A stretch of 64,000 bases of DNA. Origin: Thalassospira sp. MCCC 1A03138 (lineage in GTDB: Bacteria > Pseudomonadota > Alphaproteobacteria > Rhodospirillales > Thalassospiraceae). Within the stretch, counting starts at the first letter, position 1. Each line of letters opens with the position of its first letter. Under the pieces are notes generated by a model that was given only the letters and a program-made list of their open reading frames with translations, had not been told where the DNA came from and did no database searches. Both the position numbers and the translations under genes were made by a program. Below are positions 44,141 through 54,401 of the stretch, one piece after another. Where the stretch lies: contig NZ_JFJY01000001.1 of assembly GCF_002115785.1 (NCBI RefSeq), forward strand, positions 868,001 to 932,000. Reading direction: 5' to 3'.

Positions 44141-44764
44141 TCATCGGTCGCGCACCTTGTTTTCCGGTGCGGTATGACGGAATGTCAGGTTGATCCGGGG
44201 CCCGATCTGGCGCGCGGTTTTGGGAATCTGATGTAACCAGTGATGCTGTGTCGCACCCCGCATGATCAGCAACGAATTATGCGGCAGATCGACACTGACC
44301 CGATCCCCGGTTTTCTTGTGCCGAAAATGGAACCGGCGTTCTTCACCAAATGACAGGCTGGCAATAACCGGATTTTCGCCCAGCACATCCTCGTCATCGG
44401 CATGCCATGCAACGCTGTCGCGCCCGTCGCGATACTGGTTCAGCAAAACCGTGTTAAACGACGCATCGGATTTTTCTTCGACCAGTTCACGAAGTGGCAC
44501 GACAATTTTCGGAAATGGTGATGCCGGGTGATAAACACCGCTATAACGATAGGCCACGTCACCATACCATGCCGTCAATCGCGGCACGGCAATCTCGCGC
44601 CCCATCAGCCTGGCAATTTCCTGCTGCCAGACAATGCCGCTTAACAGCCGTTCAAACGCACGATCCGCATCACCTGCCGCCATGACTTCACGCAGCAGCA
44701 ATGCCTCCCCGTCAAAGGGCAGCAGATTGTGTGGTGGCTCATTGGCAAACAGATCGCCCGTCAT
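44141..44764 (-). CDS. alkB: AlkB-like 2-oxoglutarate/Fe(II) dioxygenase
   Basis: Oxidative demethylase of alkylated DNA or RNA bases. The 207-residue protein has the iron ligands His121 and Asp123 (WHADDED) and His178, and the 2-oxoglutarate arginines in IGPRINLTFRHT near residue 190. LNQYRDGRDSVAWHADDE and SFGEERRFHFRHK match the AlkB family of the ALKBH2/3 type. Divergent from the operator region. The tag glycosylase gene is 1.3 kb away, but they are not co-transcribed. Confidence 0.94.
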   Translation of the reverse strand: MTGDLFANEPPHNLLPFDGEALLLREVMAAGDADRAFERLLSGIVWQQEIARLMGREIAVPRLTAWYGDVAYRYSGVYHPASPFPKIVVPLRELVEEKSDASFNTVLLNQYRDGRDSVAWHADDEDVLGENPVIASLSFGEERRFHFRHKKTGDRVSVDLPHNSLLIMRGATQHHWLHQIPKTARQIGPRINLTFRHTAPENKVRDR

Positions 44765-44864
44765 TTTCTTCCCCGGTTCACGATACCCAAGACCTAGGCC
44801 GAACTGACGGCGAAAACAAGCAACAGCTTATGGAAATCAGCGTTATTACAGATGTTTGGCGGCG

Positions 44865-46316
44865 TTAGCCATTATTCATGTCAATCCCAGCCTTATCGGC
44901 ATAACGTTCGACATCATCAACGCTCAGCCCGACAGCGGCATAAAGATTGATGGTTTCCAGTTCCAGATCGGTTTCCGCATCCGCCAGGTCCTGTTGGGAC
45001 TGCGTCAGGGTGCGTTGCGAATCAAGAACATCAAGGAAGTTTGAAAGCCCCTGAACATACCGCACCCGCGACTGCTCGAACGCCTGACGGTGATACTGCA
45101 CCGATGAAATCAGGGAATCGCGCTGCTGAACCGCCCCGACATAGCCGTAAATCGCACTTTCAACATCCTGAATGGCGACCAGAAGCGTCTGCTGATAGCT
45201 GTAAAATGCCTGCTGCGCCTGTTGTTCGGCAACATCGATATCGGCCTGCCGGGCACCGCCATCATAAAGCGTCGCATCAATCAGCGCCCCGATGGCGGCC
45301 ATGGCGGTTCGCACAATCGGGCCAGAGCCATACCCCGTTGCCCCAAGCGCGAGTGACCCGTCCAGCGTCAATTCAGGATAAAGATCGGCGGTCTGAACCC
45401 CGATTTCGGCGGTGGCGGAAATCAATGAAAGCTCGGCCGCGCGGACATCAGGGCGACGGCGCAAAAGGTCGGCTGGAATGCCAATCGGCGGCGCACTGTC
45501 AAATTCCGGCAGGGGCTGCACATCGACCAGACGGTCGCGATAGCTTCCCGGCTGCGCCCCCAGAAGAATGGCAATCGCATTGATTGACCGGTCAATATCG
45601 GTCTGCAATGTCGGCAATGTCGCCTCGATATCGGAAACCTCGGCACGTGCACGCGAAAGATCAAGTTCGGACGCCAGCCCCGTCTGCATCCGGACCTGCA
45701 CGATGTTGCTGGTCTGGCGTTGCAGATCAAGCGAACTGCGCAGCAATTCCTGCCGTTTCTGCGTACCGCGCAGCTCGATATAGTTGCGCACGATATCGGC
45801 AATCACCGTCAGGTAAACGTCTTCGCGCAGATACACCTGTTCCAGATAATCCGCCAACGCGACTTCGTCCTCGCGCTGCTGCCCGCCCCAGACATCCGCC
45901 GTCCATGAAAAATCAATCCCGGCCCGGTATCCGATATCGGTGGTCTGGCTGCCACGTTCGCGCGACGATGTGCCGCGTTCGGCATCGCCGTTAACACTGG
46001 CGCCGACCTCGATGCCATTTGCCCCCGAAACACCGCGCGCCACCGCCCGGGCTTCCTCAATCCGGCTGGCCGCGATCCGCAAATCAAGGTTATTGGCAAG
46101 TCCAAGCGCAATCAGCTCAGAAAGAACCGGATCACGCGTACTTTCCCACCAACGGCCATGATCGGCCTGATTGGCGGCAATCACCGGTACTGCCGGGGTA
46201 TAGGCCCCGACAAGATCAAATTTCGGCGCAACATAATCAGGCCCGACCGTCTGACAGGCCGAAAGTCCGATCATAAGCGGCAGGGCACAACAGATTGAAA
46301 GACGTTTTACAGACAT
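44865..46316 (-). CDS. RND efflux outer-membrane lipoprotein (OprM/NodT family)
   Basis: Outer-membrane channel of a tripartite efflux system. I choose the ATG at 46316 (483 residues), which gives a lipoprotein signal MSVKRLSICCALPLMIGLSA with lipobox LSAC at residues 19-22. The frame extends 30 codons further, but that lies inside the pump gene. The body has two outer-membrane efflux protein repeats, with long helices and PDVRAAELSLISATAEIGVQ and FEQSRVRYVQGLSNFLDVLD. It starts one base after the RND pump stop, so the two are coupled. A GGAAG site lies within the pump gene end. Confidence 0.93.
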   Translation of the reverse strand: MSVKRLSICCALPLMIGLSACQTVGPDYVAPKFDLVGAYTPAVPVIAANQADHGRWWESTRDPVLSELIALGLANNLDLRIAASRIEEARAVARGVSGANGIEVGASVNGDAERGTSSRERGSQTTDIGYRAGIDFSWTADVWGGQQREDEVALADYLEQVYLREDVYLTVIADIVRNYIELRGTQKRQELLRSSLDLQRQTSNIVQVRMQTGLASELDLSRARAEVSDIEATLPTLQTDIDRSINAIAILLGAQPGSYRDRLVDVQPLPEFDSAPPIGIPADLLRRRPDVRAAELSLISATAEIGVQTADLYPELTLDGSLALGATGYGSGPIVRTAMAAIGALIDATLYDGGARQADIDVAEQQAQQAFYSYQQTLLVAIQDVESAIYGYVGAVQQRDSLISSVQYHRQAFEQSRVRYVQGLSNFLDVLDSQRTLTQSQQDLADAETDLELETINLYAAVGLSVDDVERYADKAGIDMNNG

Positions 46317-46317
46317 T

Positions 46318-49300
46318 CTAGCTGGCACTTCCTTCAATCTCGCCCTTGTCCGGGATGCTTTCCGCAGCCCGCAACTGGCTTTGCAGTTTCTTGCCGCCAT
46401 CGGCACGGGCTGAAACCAGCGGTGCCAGCAAAAGGTATAAAACCGGTGTCAGGAACAGGGTAAAGACCGTTGCAAAACCAAGCCCGCCAAACACCACCCA
46501 GCCAATCGCGGCACGCGCCTCCGCCCCGGCCCCGGTGCCAAGCACAAGCGGCAAACCACCCAGAACGGTTGAAATCATTGTCATCATGATCGGGCGCAGG
46601 CGGATCATCGCCGCATCATGCACCGCTTCGCGTACTGATTTCCCGGCATCGCGCAACTGATCGGCAAATTCGACAACAAGAATACCGTTCTTGGCCATAA
46701 GCCCGACCAGCATCACCAACCCGATCTGGCTGTAGATATTGATCGATGTGCCACTGATGCCCAGCGCATAAATCGCCGCAGCCAGACCGAATGGAACGGT
46801 CAGAACCACGACAAGGGCAGACATGAAGCTTTCAAACTGTGCCGCCAGAACCAGCAACACCACAAGAACCGCAATCAGGAAGGTGATCTGCACATCATGC
46901 GATGTTTCGCCCAGTGTCGCCGCATCGCCCAGGAACAGAACATTCACCCCGGGCGGCAGGACCTTGTCACCGACCTGATCAATATCGACCACTGCCTGCT
47001 GCAACGTATATCCCGGCGCAAGGTTGCCCGAAATCTTGACCGCGCGCTGCTGTCCCTCGCGATCCAGTTCCGATGCCACCGCCTCTTCGCTCAGATTGAT
47101 CACCGAAGATAGCGGTAAAATACGACCATCCCGGTTGCTGACAAACAGATTCTCCAGATCCGACGGATCATTGATGCTGCCCGCACTGCTGCGCAGTTTG
47201 ACCGGGATGTTTTCATCATCGACCGTAATCTCGGTAACTTCATATCCTTCGATCATCGCACGCAGCGTCGTATCAAGGCTTTCGATCGGAATGCCAAGGT
47301 CGGATGCCCGCTGCCGGTCAATATTCACCAGCAATTGCGGCTGTGTCGTCTGATAGGAAACCCGAAGCCCGACAAACTGCGGATAATTCGCCTCAAGCTC
47401 CTGCTGCATGGCGCGCGCATTCGCCGCCAGTGTGCGGTAATTCGTCCCCGTAAGGGCAAACTCAAATCCCTCGCCGGTACCGCCACGCAAACCAAGGCTG
47501 TTGGGCTGATAGACAAAGGCCTGCACACCGGGCAGTGCATCAAGCGCCCCACGGATCGAACCGGTGATTTCCTGCTGGCTGCGGCTGCGTTCATCCCACG
47601 GCACCAGGGGCGCAATCACCAGCGCACGGTTCGGGTCCCAAAGACCGACAATCGTATAGATGTTATAGGCATCCCCGGCTTCGACAATCGGACGCAGGAT
47701 GTTTTCAACCGTTTCGACCTGCCGGTCCATGTAATCAATGCCAACCCCGTCCGGCCCGCGCAGCGACACCAGAATACGGCCGCGATCCTCGTCGGGCAGA
47801 AGTTCCTGCGTGACGCTGTTATAAACCCCAAAGGCCAGCACACCGGCAAAGATCGACACGATCAGGGTAATCAGCGGGAACCGCAAAACCCATTCAAGAA
47901 TGTTTTTGTAAATCCCCGAACAGTAAAACCCGACCCGTTCCAGAAAGTTCGGCTTGGCATCCTTGTCCCCGTCATGCGGGTCAATATGCTTTAAACGCGA
48001 CGCCAGCATCGGACACAGCGACAGTGCCACAAACGACGACACCGCCACCGAAAACGCCAGCACGAAACCGAATTCCCTGAAAAGCCGCCCCGCCGTGCTT
48101 GGCAAAAACGAAATCGGCACAAACACCGACACCAGCGTCAGGGTGGTGGCAATCACCGCAAAAAACACCTGCCGCGTCCCCAGAACCGCGGCCGCCATCG
48201 ATCCCAATCCCTGATGACGGCGGCGCTGGATGTTTTCCAGCACCACAATCGCATCATCAACAATCATCCCCGTCGCCAGAACAAGCGCCAGCAACGTCAG
48301 GATATTGATCGAAAAACCCATCATCCAGATCGCGGCCACCGTCCCGACAAGCGCGATCGGAATGGTCACTGTCGGGATCAGGGTCGCGGTAAAGGACCGC
48401 AGGAAAAGATACAGAACCCCGATCACGATAATGATCGCCAGCGCCAGACTGTTCAGAACCTCCCAAAGCGCGCCTTCGATAAACACCGCATCGTCCGAGT
48501 TCACGAAAACATCGATATCGTCGTACTGGCTGTTCAGCCGTTCGGCCACCTCGCGAATGCCATCCGATATCGCAATGGTGTTTGACTGCGCCTGCCTGAC
48601 AACCCCAAGCCCGATCACGGTCCGGCCATCAAGGCGCACATAGGATGTCGCATCATCGGGCCCGTAATAGACATCCGCCACATCACCCAGCCGCACCTGA
48701 TTGCGGATGAACATCTGTTTGACGTCCTCGACCTCCCAGACCGACGCATCCGCCCGGACAAAAAGCTTCTGATCGCTGGAATCAAAACTGCCGGCGGGAA
48801 TGTCGAACTTGGCGGTTTTCAGGACATCCGCAACGTCCTGAACCGAAAAGCCGTAACTCGCCAGTCGCAGCGGATCGACCCGGACATGCAGAACCTTTTC
48901 GCGTTCGCCATTGATCGTGATTTCGGCCACACCGGGCACGGAAAGCAGCGCCGGGCTGATCTGGTCATCAACGATATTGGCAAGCTCTTCCTCGGTCAGG
49001 CGGTTGCTGACCACCGCAAGCCGCATGATCGCACTGGCATCGGCATCGGCCTTGACCACGCGGACATCCTCGACCTCATCGGGAAGGGTTCTTGACGCGC
49101 GGCTGACCGCCTCGCGAATGTCATTGGCGGCGTCATTGATTTCAATGTCAGGATAAAATTCGACGCGAACCCGCGACGTGCCTTCTTCGCTGTTTGAACT
49201 GATGCGTTTGACACCACTGACGCGCGACGCTGCCCCTTCAAGAAGGCTTGTGACCTCGGCATCAACCGTTTCGGGCGATGCCCCGTCATAGGTCGCATAA

Positions 49301-49470
49301 ACCGTGACCGTCGGCTGATCAACGTTGGGCAGCTCGCGGATTTCAACACCCAGCATGGCGGCAAGACCCGCCAGAATGATCAAAAGCGACACCACGGAAA
49401 TAAGAACAGGGCGACGGATGCTGAGTGACGCCAGATCATTCTGGTTTTCGTTCTGATTCCCGTCCTGCAT
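46318..49470 (-). CDS. RND multidrug efflux permease (AcrB/MexB-like)
   Basis: Proton-driven inner-membrane pump of 1050 residues, using the ATG at 49470 (MQDGNQNENQNDLASLSIRR). It has the usual two halves, each with a membrane helix group and a large periplasmic loop. Family segments include RRPVLISVVSLLIILAGLAA, LPDEVEDVRVVKADADASAI, ATGMIVDDAIVVLENIQRR, GTRQVFFAVIATTLTLV and LVGLMAKNGILVVEFADQL. The exported substrate cannot be inferred. It lies one base after the adaptor gene and one base before the outer-membrane gene, a single tripartite operon. Confidence 0.95.
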   Translation of the reverse strand: MQDGNQNENQNDLASLSIRRPVLISVVSLLIILAGLAAMLGVEIRELPNVDQPTVTVYATYDGASPETVDAEVTSLLEGAASRVSGVKRISSNSEEGTSRVRVEFYPDIEINDAANDIREAVSRASRTLPDEVEDVRVVKADADASAIMRLAVVSNRLTEEELANIVDDQISPALLSVPGVAEITINGEREKVLHVRVDPLRLASYGFSVQDVADVLKTAKFDIPAGSFDSSDQKLFVRADASVWEVEDVKQMFIRNQVRLGDVADVYYGPDDATSYVRLDGRTVIGLGVVRQAQSNTIAISDGIREVAERLNSQYDDIDVFVNSDDAVFIEGALWEVLNSLALAIIIVIGVLYLFLRSFTATLIPTVTIPIALVGTVAAIWMMGFSINILTLLALVLATGMIVDDAIVVLENIQRRRHQGLGSMAAAVLGTRQVFFAVIATTLTLVSVFVPISFLPSTAGRLFREFGFVLAFSVAVSSFVALSLCPMLASRLKHIDPHDGDKDAKPNFLERVGFYCSGIYKNILEWVLRFPLITLIVSIFAGVLAFGVYNSVTQELLPDEDRGRILVSLRGPDGVGIDYMDRQVETVENILRPIVEAGDAYNIYTIVGLWDPNRALVIAPLVPWDERSRSQQEITGSIRGALDALPGVQAFVYQPNSLGLRGGTGEGFEFALTGTNYRTLAANARAMQQELEANYPQFVGLRVSYQTTQPQLLVNIDRQRASDLGIPIESLDTTLRAMIEGYEVTEITVDDENIPVKLRSSAGSINDPSDLENLFVSNRDGRILPLSSVINLSEEAVASELDREGQQRAVKISGNLAPGYTLQQAVVDIDQVGDKVLPPGVNVLFLGDAATLGETSHDVQITFLIAVLVVLLVLAAQFESFMSALVVVLTVPFGLAAAIYALGISGTSINIYSQIGLVMLVGLMAKNGILVVEFADQLRDAGKSVREAVHDAAMIRLRPIMMTMISTVLGGLPLVLGTGAGAEARAAIGWVVFGGLGFATVFTLFLTPVLYLLLAPLVSARADGGKKLQSQLRAAESIPDKGEIEGSAS

Positions 49471-49471
49471 C

Positions 49472-50605
49472 TTACGACCCTTCGCCGGTGTCGTTGCGCT
49501 GGGCAACACCGGTTTCATCACCGCCGCGGATGGTTGCCGCCACATCACGGCCCGGCCGCAGGCGAAGCACGCCTTCAACGACCACAAGGTCACCCTTGTC
49601 AATCGGCCCATCAAGCAGGATACGTCCCTGTGTCCGCTTTACGACCCGGACCGGAACACGTTCGACCTTGTCATCCTTGATCCGCCAGATATAGGTCCCG
49701 CCATCACCCCACAGAACCGAAATTTCCGGCACCGACGGATAGGTCTTGCCTTCGATATCGACATAAACCGCAAACGACATCCCCGACAAAAGCCGCCCGG
49801 TCGGGTTCGGAATGCGTGCACGCACTTTAAATGTCCGGCTTTCGGGATCAATGCGGCTGGCAATGGAATCAACCGTCCCTTCAAACCATTCCCCCGGAAG
49901 GCTCCATGTCTCCACCCGAAGCGACTGACCGATCTTCACATTGTCAAACCGGGTTTCGGGAACCTCGAAATCCACCAGAACACTTTCAACATTATCCAGT
50001 GTCGCAATCAATGTGGAACTGTCCACACGGTCGCCCGGCTCCACCTGCGGAATGCCAACCGTGCCATTGAACGGTGCCAGAATGGTGCGGTCCGCAAGGT
50101 CAACCTCGGCCTGATCCAGCCTTATGCGCGCCTCGGCAAGGGCGGTGCGTGCCGCATCCACCTCGCTTGCCGATACCGCGCCAAGCGGCCTTGCCTGCTC
50201 GTAACGATCCAGAAGCTGCTTGGCATCCTTGACCTGAACCGATGCCAGATCCCGCGCCAGCCGTTCCCGATCCGAATCAAGGATCAAAAGAACCTGACCG
50301 CGCGCGACTTTTTCACCGGCATGAAACAGAACATCACTGACTTCGCCCGAAACCGCCGGATAAATCGAAACACCCAATGTTGACCGGCCGGTGCCGACCG
50401 CCTCAACAACCGTCTTTTCTTCCATCACGCTGGCATATTCGGCAATCACTGGCAGCGCCGGGTTGCCCGTGCGCGTTGCACCGTCCGCATCCGACGGGCC
50501 GTTTGACGCAACAAAGGGCAGCATGCCCCTGTCATAGGCAAACCAGCCGCCCCCAACTGCGGCAATGATCAAAAGAAATACGACTAGCCTACCTGTGCGT
50601 GACAT
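49472..50605 (-). CDS. RND efflux periplasmic adaptor (membrane fusion protein)
   Basis: Adaptor that links pump and outer-membrane channel, 377 residues from ATG 50605. The N-terminal anchor is MSRTGRLVVFLLIIAAVGGG. The barrel-sandwich and hairpin follow with VSGEVSDVLFHAGEKVARGQ, and the beta-barrel region includes FNGTVGIPQVEPGDRV. The C-terminal KRTQGRILLDGPIDKGDLVV is the membrane-proximal domain. A start at 50647 is also open; neither has a strong ribosome site. No TetR-type regulator sits next to the operon. Confidence 0.9.
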   Translation of the reverse strand: MSRTGRLVVFLLIIAAVGGGWFAYDRGMLPFVASNGPSDADGATRTGNPALPVIAEYASVMEEKTVVEAVGTGRSTLGVSIYPAVSGEVSDVLFHAGEKVARGQVLLILDSDRERLARDLASVQVKDAKQLLDRYEQARPLGAVSASEVDAARTALAEARIRLDQAEVDLADRTILAPFNGTVGIPQVEPGDRVDSSTLIATLDNVESVLVDFEVPETRFDNVKIGQSLRVETWSLPGEWFEGTVDSIASRIDPESRTFKVRARIPNPTGRLLSGMSFAVYVDIEGKTYPSVPEISVLWGDGGTYIWRIKDDKVERVPVRVVKRTQGRILLDGPIDKGDLVVVEGVLRLRPGRDVAATIRGGDETGVAQRNDTGEGS

Positions 50606-50801
50606 CGAATGCCCGTTCTTGTGTGTTCTGAAATGATGCAAAGACATCGCTGAAAATGTCTTAATGTCAGTACCATAGACATTACGTTAGTTCCCGAAGG
50701 GCAGCGACCGGAAAATTGTATCAGAAATGTCGCAACTTGTACTGATCAGGTAATACGCAAGGATGCCCCGGTCCGATTGATAAACCAGATTTTCGCACAA
50801 A

Positions 50802-50828
50802 AAAGCCCGCACATTTTTGCGCGGGCTT
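50802..50828 (-). terminator. Intrinsic terminator after the chemoreceptor gene
   Basis: On the minus strand, AAGCCCGC (50828-50821) pairs with GCGGGCTT (50810-50803) around ten bases, then T-rich TTTTTTGTG follows. It ends the chemoreceptor transcript between it and the efflux operon promoter. Confidence 0.82.
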
Positions 50829-50889
50829 CTAAGGTTCTTCTGAGCTTCTTCTGGGGTGCTTCTGACCGGACCGGAAACCGGATATCCTG

Positions 50890-52998
50890 TCAGGCAGCAC
50901 CGCGAATATACATCCCCGGAAAATCGACAAGATTGGATCGCCCATCCTTTGCCGTGACGGGCACATCACCGTCATCATCCTCTGTGCCATCACTGGCCGC
51001 CGATTCCACCGCCCGGTCAAGCGACCCCGAAAGTTCCGTCACATTACGGTCAACCTCATCGGCACGACGTGTCAGATCGATGCTCAGTTTCCGCGTCACC
51101 TCAATATCGCGCGATACCTCGTGGATGGCATTGCTGACATGAAGGGCGGCATCACTGGCCGATGCAATCGCAAGGCTGATTTCCTCGGTCTCGCGGCGCT
51201 GATGTTCAACATCACCTGCCACTTCTTCGGAAATCGACATCATGTCGCGCACGGTCACACCGACATCTTCCATCGACCGAACACAACGATCCGTCACATT
51301 GCCCATCGCACTGACATGGGCTGTGATCTGCTCGGTTGCCTGCGCGGTTTGACCTGCAAGGTTCTTGACCTCGGCTGCGACCACGGCAAAGCCTTTGCCC
51401 GCCTCGCCCGCGCGTGCCGCCTCGATGGTCGCGTTAAGCGCCAGAAGGTTGGTCTGCCCCGCAATCCCGCGGATCAGATCGACAATCTGCTCAATGCTGG
51501 TCGCCACTTCGCGAAGGTCATCGACCGCCTCGGCGGATTGCTGGGTCGATCCCACCGCGTTCTGAGCAATGGCGCGCTGCCGGTCAACACGGTTGGCAAT
51601 CGACCCGATGGCATCGGAAAGCCGCGTTGCCGCCTCGCTGATCGAATGGGCGTGCGACTGGCTTTGTTCGGCCGCATTGGTCGCCATTTCGGTCTGGCCG
51701 GTCACACGTTCGGCGGCAGCGGCAACTTCGCCCACCGCTTCGCGCATCCGGGTCACCTGATGGGTGACGGATTGCACAAGACCTGCGGTTTCGCCTTCGA
51801 TGGTTTCGGCCATCGCCCCCAGTGATGCGCGCCGTTTTTCTTCTTCCTCGCGCTGAAGGGCAATGCGTTCCTCGGCCATCTGTTCGATCTTAAGCGCATT
51901 TTCGCGGAAGATCGCAACCGTGCGCGACATCGCGCCAAATTCATCGCCGCGATTGAAATCGACCAGATCGATATCGGTGTTGTTTTCGCTCAACCGCGTC
52001 ATATCGCCATTCACCCGGCGTAGCGGCCTCAGGATGCTAAGCGCAATCGTGATCGCCAGACCAAAGGCAATCAGCGCGCCGATCCCGGCCACCACCATAT
52101 TGGTGATCGCTTTGTTTTCAGATTCACTATGCGCCGCCTCAACCAGCATGTTCTGGCCCGCTACCGCTTCCTCGCGGATATTCTGGGTAATCGCCTGCAC
52201 TTCGCGGACGGCTGACTTGAAATCATCCATCGACTGACGGAAGCCACCGATTGACCCCTCAAGCTGGTTCGCGCCCTGCTTCAATAGGTCATTGTCGCGC
52301 ACCGCATAGGAAAACAGCTTCTTGTCCGCGCGTTTCAGCCCGCCTATGGCGTTTTTGATTTCTTCCTGAAGGTCGGTCAGGGTCGAGGTTTCCGTGCGTG
52401 CCGCATCAAGCGCTTCCGGGGTACGCAAAATGGCATATTGCAAACTGTTGACGATGGCACTCAGGTTGGCCGAACCAAGCTTGTCGACATATTTTTCGGC
52501 AAGGGCAGGATCGCGTTTGGTGATGAAATCAACCAGTTCGCCCGCCGATTTGCCAAGCTGATGCGCCCCAAGCAGCATGGTATCGGACGCCGCCGTCAGG
52601 TTTTCCGCCCGCAGAACAAGCGGCTCCAACGTCGCGATATATTCTGCATTAAGGCTTTCCAGCGCATCGGCCTTTGCCACGTCGCCTTCGGCACGAAGCT
52701 GATTGATCAGCCTGTTACCGCTGGCCTCGGCACTTTCGCGCAATGTTGCAATCCCGTCACGATCCAGCGGATCAACCGTCTGGGCAAACAGCAGAACCTG
52801 GTTCGACAACCGTTCAAGCTTCAACGCATATTCGTTTGCAAGCCCGACAAGCTGCGTACTTTTGGCAATACGGTCCGCATGACCACCAAAACCCAGCAGA
52901 TACCATGATGAAAGGGCGCTTAACCCGATCAGCATGATGACAAGCGCAAGAAACCCCGCAAAAATGCGGTAACCGATACGAATACGGTCAAGAAACAT
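50890..52998 (-). CDS. Methyl-accepting chemotaxis protein
   Basis: Chemoreceptor of 702 residues, from ATG 52998 (MFLDRIRIGYRIFAGFLALV); a GGAGATCCC site precedes it. The longer frame from 53169 is not supported. A first membrane helix lies at about 10-32, a long helical periplasmic sensor domain at about 40-305, then a second helix (VVAGIGALIAFGLAITIALS) and a HAMP domain. The signalling domain has the conserved tip IRGIAGQTNLLALNATIEAA and AGEAGKGFAVVAAEVKNLA. It ends with a polar tail (NLVDFPGMYIRGAA). The helical bundle ligand domain is not assigned to a signal. Confidence 0.95.
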   Translation of the reverse strand: MFLDRIRIGYRIFAGFLALVIMLIGLSALSSWYLLGFGGHADRIAKSTQLVGLANEYALKLERLSNQVLLFAQTVDPLDRDGIATLRESAEASGNRLINQLRAEGDVAKADALESLNAEYIATLEPLVLRAENLTAASDTMLLGAHQLGKSAGELVDFITKRDPALAEKYVDKLGSANLSAIVNSLQYAILRTPEALDAARTETSTLTDLQEEIKNAIGGLKRADKKLFSYAVRDNDLLKQGANQLEGSIGGFRQSMDDFKSAVREVQAITQNIREEAVAGQNMLVEAAHSESENKAITNMVVAGIGALIAFGLAITIALSILRPLRRVNGDMTRLSENNTDIDLVDFNRGDEFGAMSRTVAIFRENALKIEQMAEERIALQREEEEKRRASLGAMAETIEGETAGLVQSVTHQVTRMREAVGEVAAAAERVTGQTEMATNAAEQSQSHAHSISEAATRLSDAIGSIANRVDRQRAIAQNAVGSTQQSAEAVDDLREVATSIEQIVDLIRGIAGQTNLLALNATIEAARAGEAGKGFAVVAAEVKNLAGQTAQATEQITAHVSAMGNVTDRCVRSMEDVGVTVRDMMSISEEVAGDVEHQRRETEEISLAIASASDAALHVSNAIHEVSRDIEVTRKLSIDLTRRADEVDRNVTELSGSLDRAVESAASDGTEDDDGDVPVTAKDGRSNLVDFPGMYIRGAA

Positions 52999-53347
52999 GG
53001 GATCTCCAATGATCCGGAATGGGGGACATATTTCCCGTGTCTCTAACCCGAGTTTCCCGTCGTTTTTGTAACAGTTAGATGAAATCCGCATTTGTCTATG
53101 ACAACACGGACAGATGGGGACTTTTGAATGTTCATTCGAACATTTGCCGCGCCGCAAAATCCCCGACACGAAAGCACTCTATACCATCGTTCAGGCGCAC
53201 CATATCCCTATGTCCGCGGCCCTTTCGGGCAAAATTTACACTCTGTTTACCGATTCGCTTCTGGTCGATCAAACCGGCAAAACCGGTAAATGTATCGGTG
53301 ACAATATTGTCCAAGCCGAAAGGCCATCGGATGTTTATACTTGCGCC
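52999..53347. other. 349-base divergent region between chemoreceptor and AraC regulator
   Basis: Contains start regions of both genes. The araC-family frame is open through it but lacks family-like sequence, and codon use is poor, so I treat it as non-coding. No clear terminator or operator can be defined. Confidence 0.45.
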
Positions 53348-54247
53348 ATGGCGCATTCACTTCGACATGATCCGTCGCGCGGCGCACGGAAATCAAATCC
53401 CTCCCGCGAAGTCGCCCGTCACTGGCGGGCGGCAGACGGCATTGATCTGTTCGAAGCCGATTACAAACGCTTTTCCTTTCCCAAACACAGTCATGATTAT
53501 TATGCGTTCGGCACCATCCTGAACGGGGCCGAACAATTCATGACCGGCGGCACCAACTATGTCGCCCGGCGGGGTCAGTTGCTGATGATGAACCCGATGC
53601 AGGTCCATGACGGCGGCCCGGCCTGTGATGACGGCTACCAGTATCAGATCATGTTCATCGCGCACGAAATCTTTGGCGATCTGGTGGCTGAACTGTCCCC
53701 CAAAAGCACCGGCCTGCCGTTTTTTGGCAATCATGTGGTCGATGATCCGGAACTGCATCTGCAACTGCAATCCCTGCACCGCATGTTCCGACCTGATCTT
53801 CACCAGACAACAACCCTACTCGAACGCGATAGCCAGCTTTTATACAGTGCCGCGCGGCTTGCGCTCCGCCATGCCGATGCACCGCCCTTTTCCTATCAAC
53901 CGGGCTCCGAAGACAAACGTGTGCGCGCCGTCATCGACTATATGGCCGACCATCTTGATGCCAATATATCGCTTGATGAACTGGCAAGCCTGACCGGGCT
54001 CAGCCGCTTTCACCTGCTGCGCGTTTTCCGTCACGCCACCGGATTGCCACCGCACACCTATTTCAATCACATGCGCCTGCGCCGGGCAAAACGCATGCTG
54101 TTTGACGGCTTTGGCATTGCCGATGTCGCGGCTGCCACCGGCTATGCCGATCAAAGCCACCTGAACCGGCATTTCAAAACCATGTGGGGTGTCAGCCCCG
54201 GTGCCTTTATCGCGGGCCTCGCCCCAGCAGCCAAAAAATCCCGCTAG
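53348..54247 (+). CDS. AraC-family transcriptional regulator
   Basis: A 299-residue regulator, starting at ATG 53348 (MAHSLRHDPSRG); the longer frame from 53114 adds 78 unsupported residues. The N-terminal cupin-like ligand domain (about 20-170) contains FSFPKHSHDYYAFGTILNGA. The C-terminal pair of helix-turn-helix units (about 190-290) has ISLDELASLTGLSRFHLLRV and GIADVAAATGYADQSHLNRH. Lies directly before azlC and azlD on the same strand. AraC regulators of this type are common partners of AzlCD exporters, so it probably activates them. Confidence 0.94.
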   Translation: MAHSLRHDPSRGARKSNPSREVARHWRAADGIDLFEADYKRFSFPKHSHDYYAFGTILNGAEQFMTGGTNYVARRGQLLMMNPMQVHDGGPACDDGYQYQIMFIAHEIFGDLVAELSPKSTGLPFFGNHVVDDPELHLQLQSLHRMFRPDLHQTTTLLERDSQLLYSAARLALRHADAPPFSYQPGSEDKRVRAVIDYMADHLDANISLDELASLTGLSRFHLLRVFRHATGLPPHTYFNHMRLRRAKRMLFDGFGIADVAAATGYADQSHLNRHFKTMWGVSPGAFIAGLAPAAKKSR

Positions 54248-54280
54248 GCCCTGCTTCACCCCGGAACCGACCCAGCCACG

Positions 54281-54296
54281 ATTGCGAAATAGCAAT
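54281..54296. promoter_or_regulatory. Inverted repeat upstream of azlC
   Basis: ATTGC-N6-GCAAT (54281-54296), about 105 bases before azlC, is a candidate AraC-family or Lrp-type site. CCAATATTCC nearby is A+T-rich. Assignment to the adjacent AraC protein is inference. Confidence 0.35.
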
Positions 54297-54401
54297 ATCG
54301 TCCAATATTCCTGTTTGGAACTGTCTTAAATTACGGGCAGGCTCCTCGCTCACCACCAGTCAAAATACAAAAATCAAACGGCTGAAACGGAAACGCACAA
54401 G

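Noticed and set aside
53114-53347. Longer N-terminus for the AraC-family protein
   Set aside because: The 78 extra residues are unlike the cupin domain and have poor codon use; the ATG at 53348 gives the normal family length.
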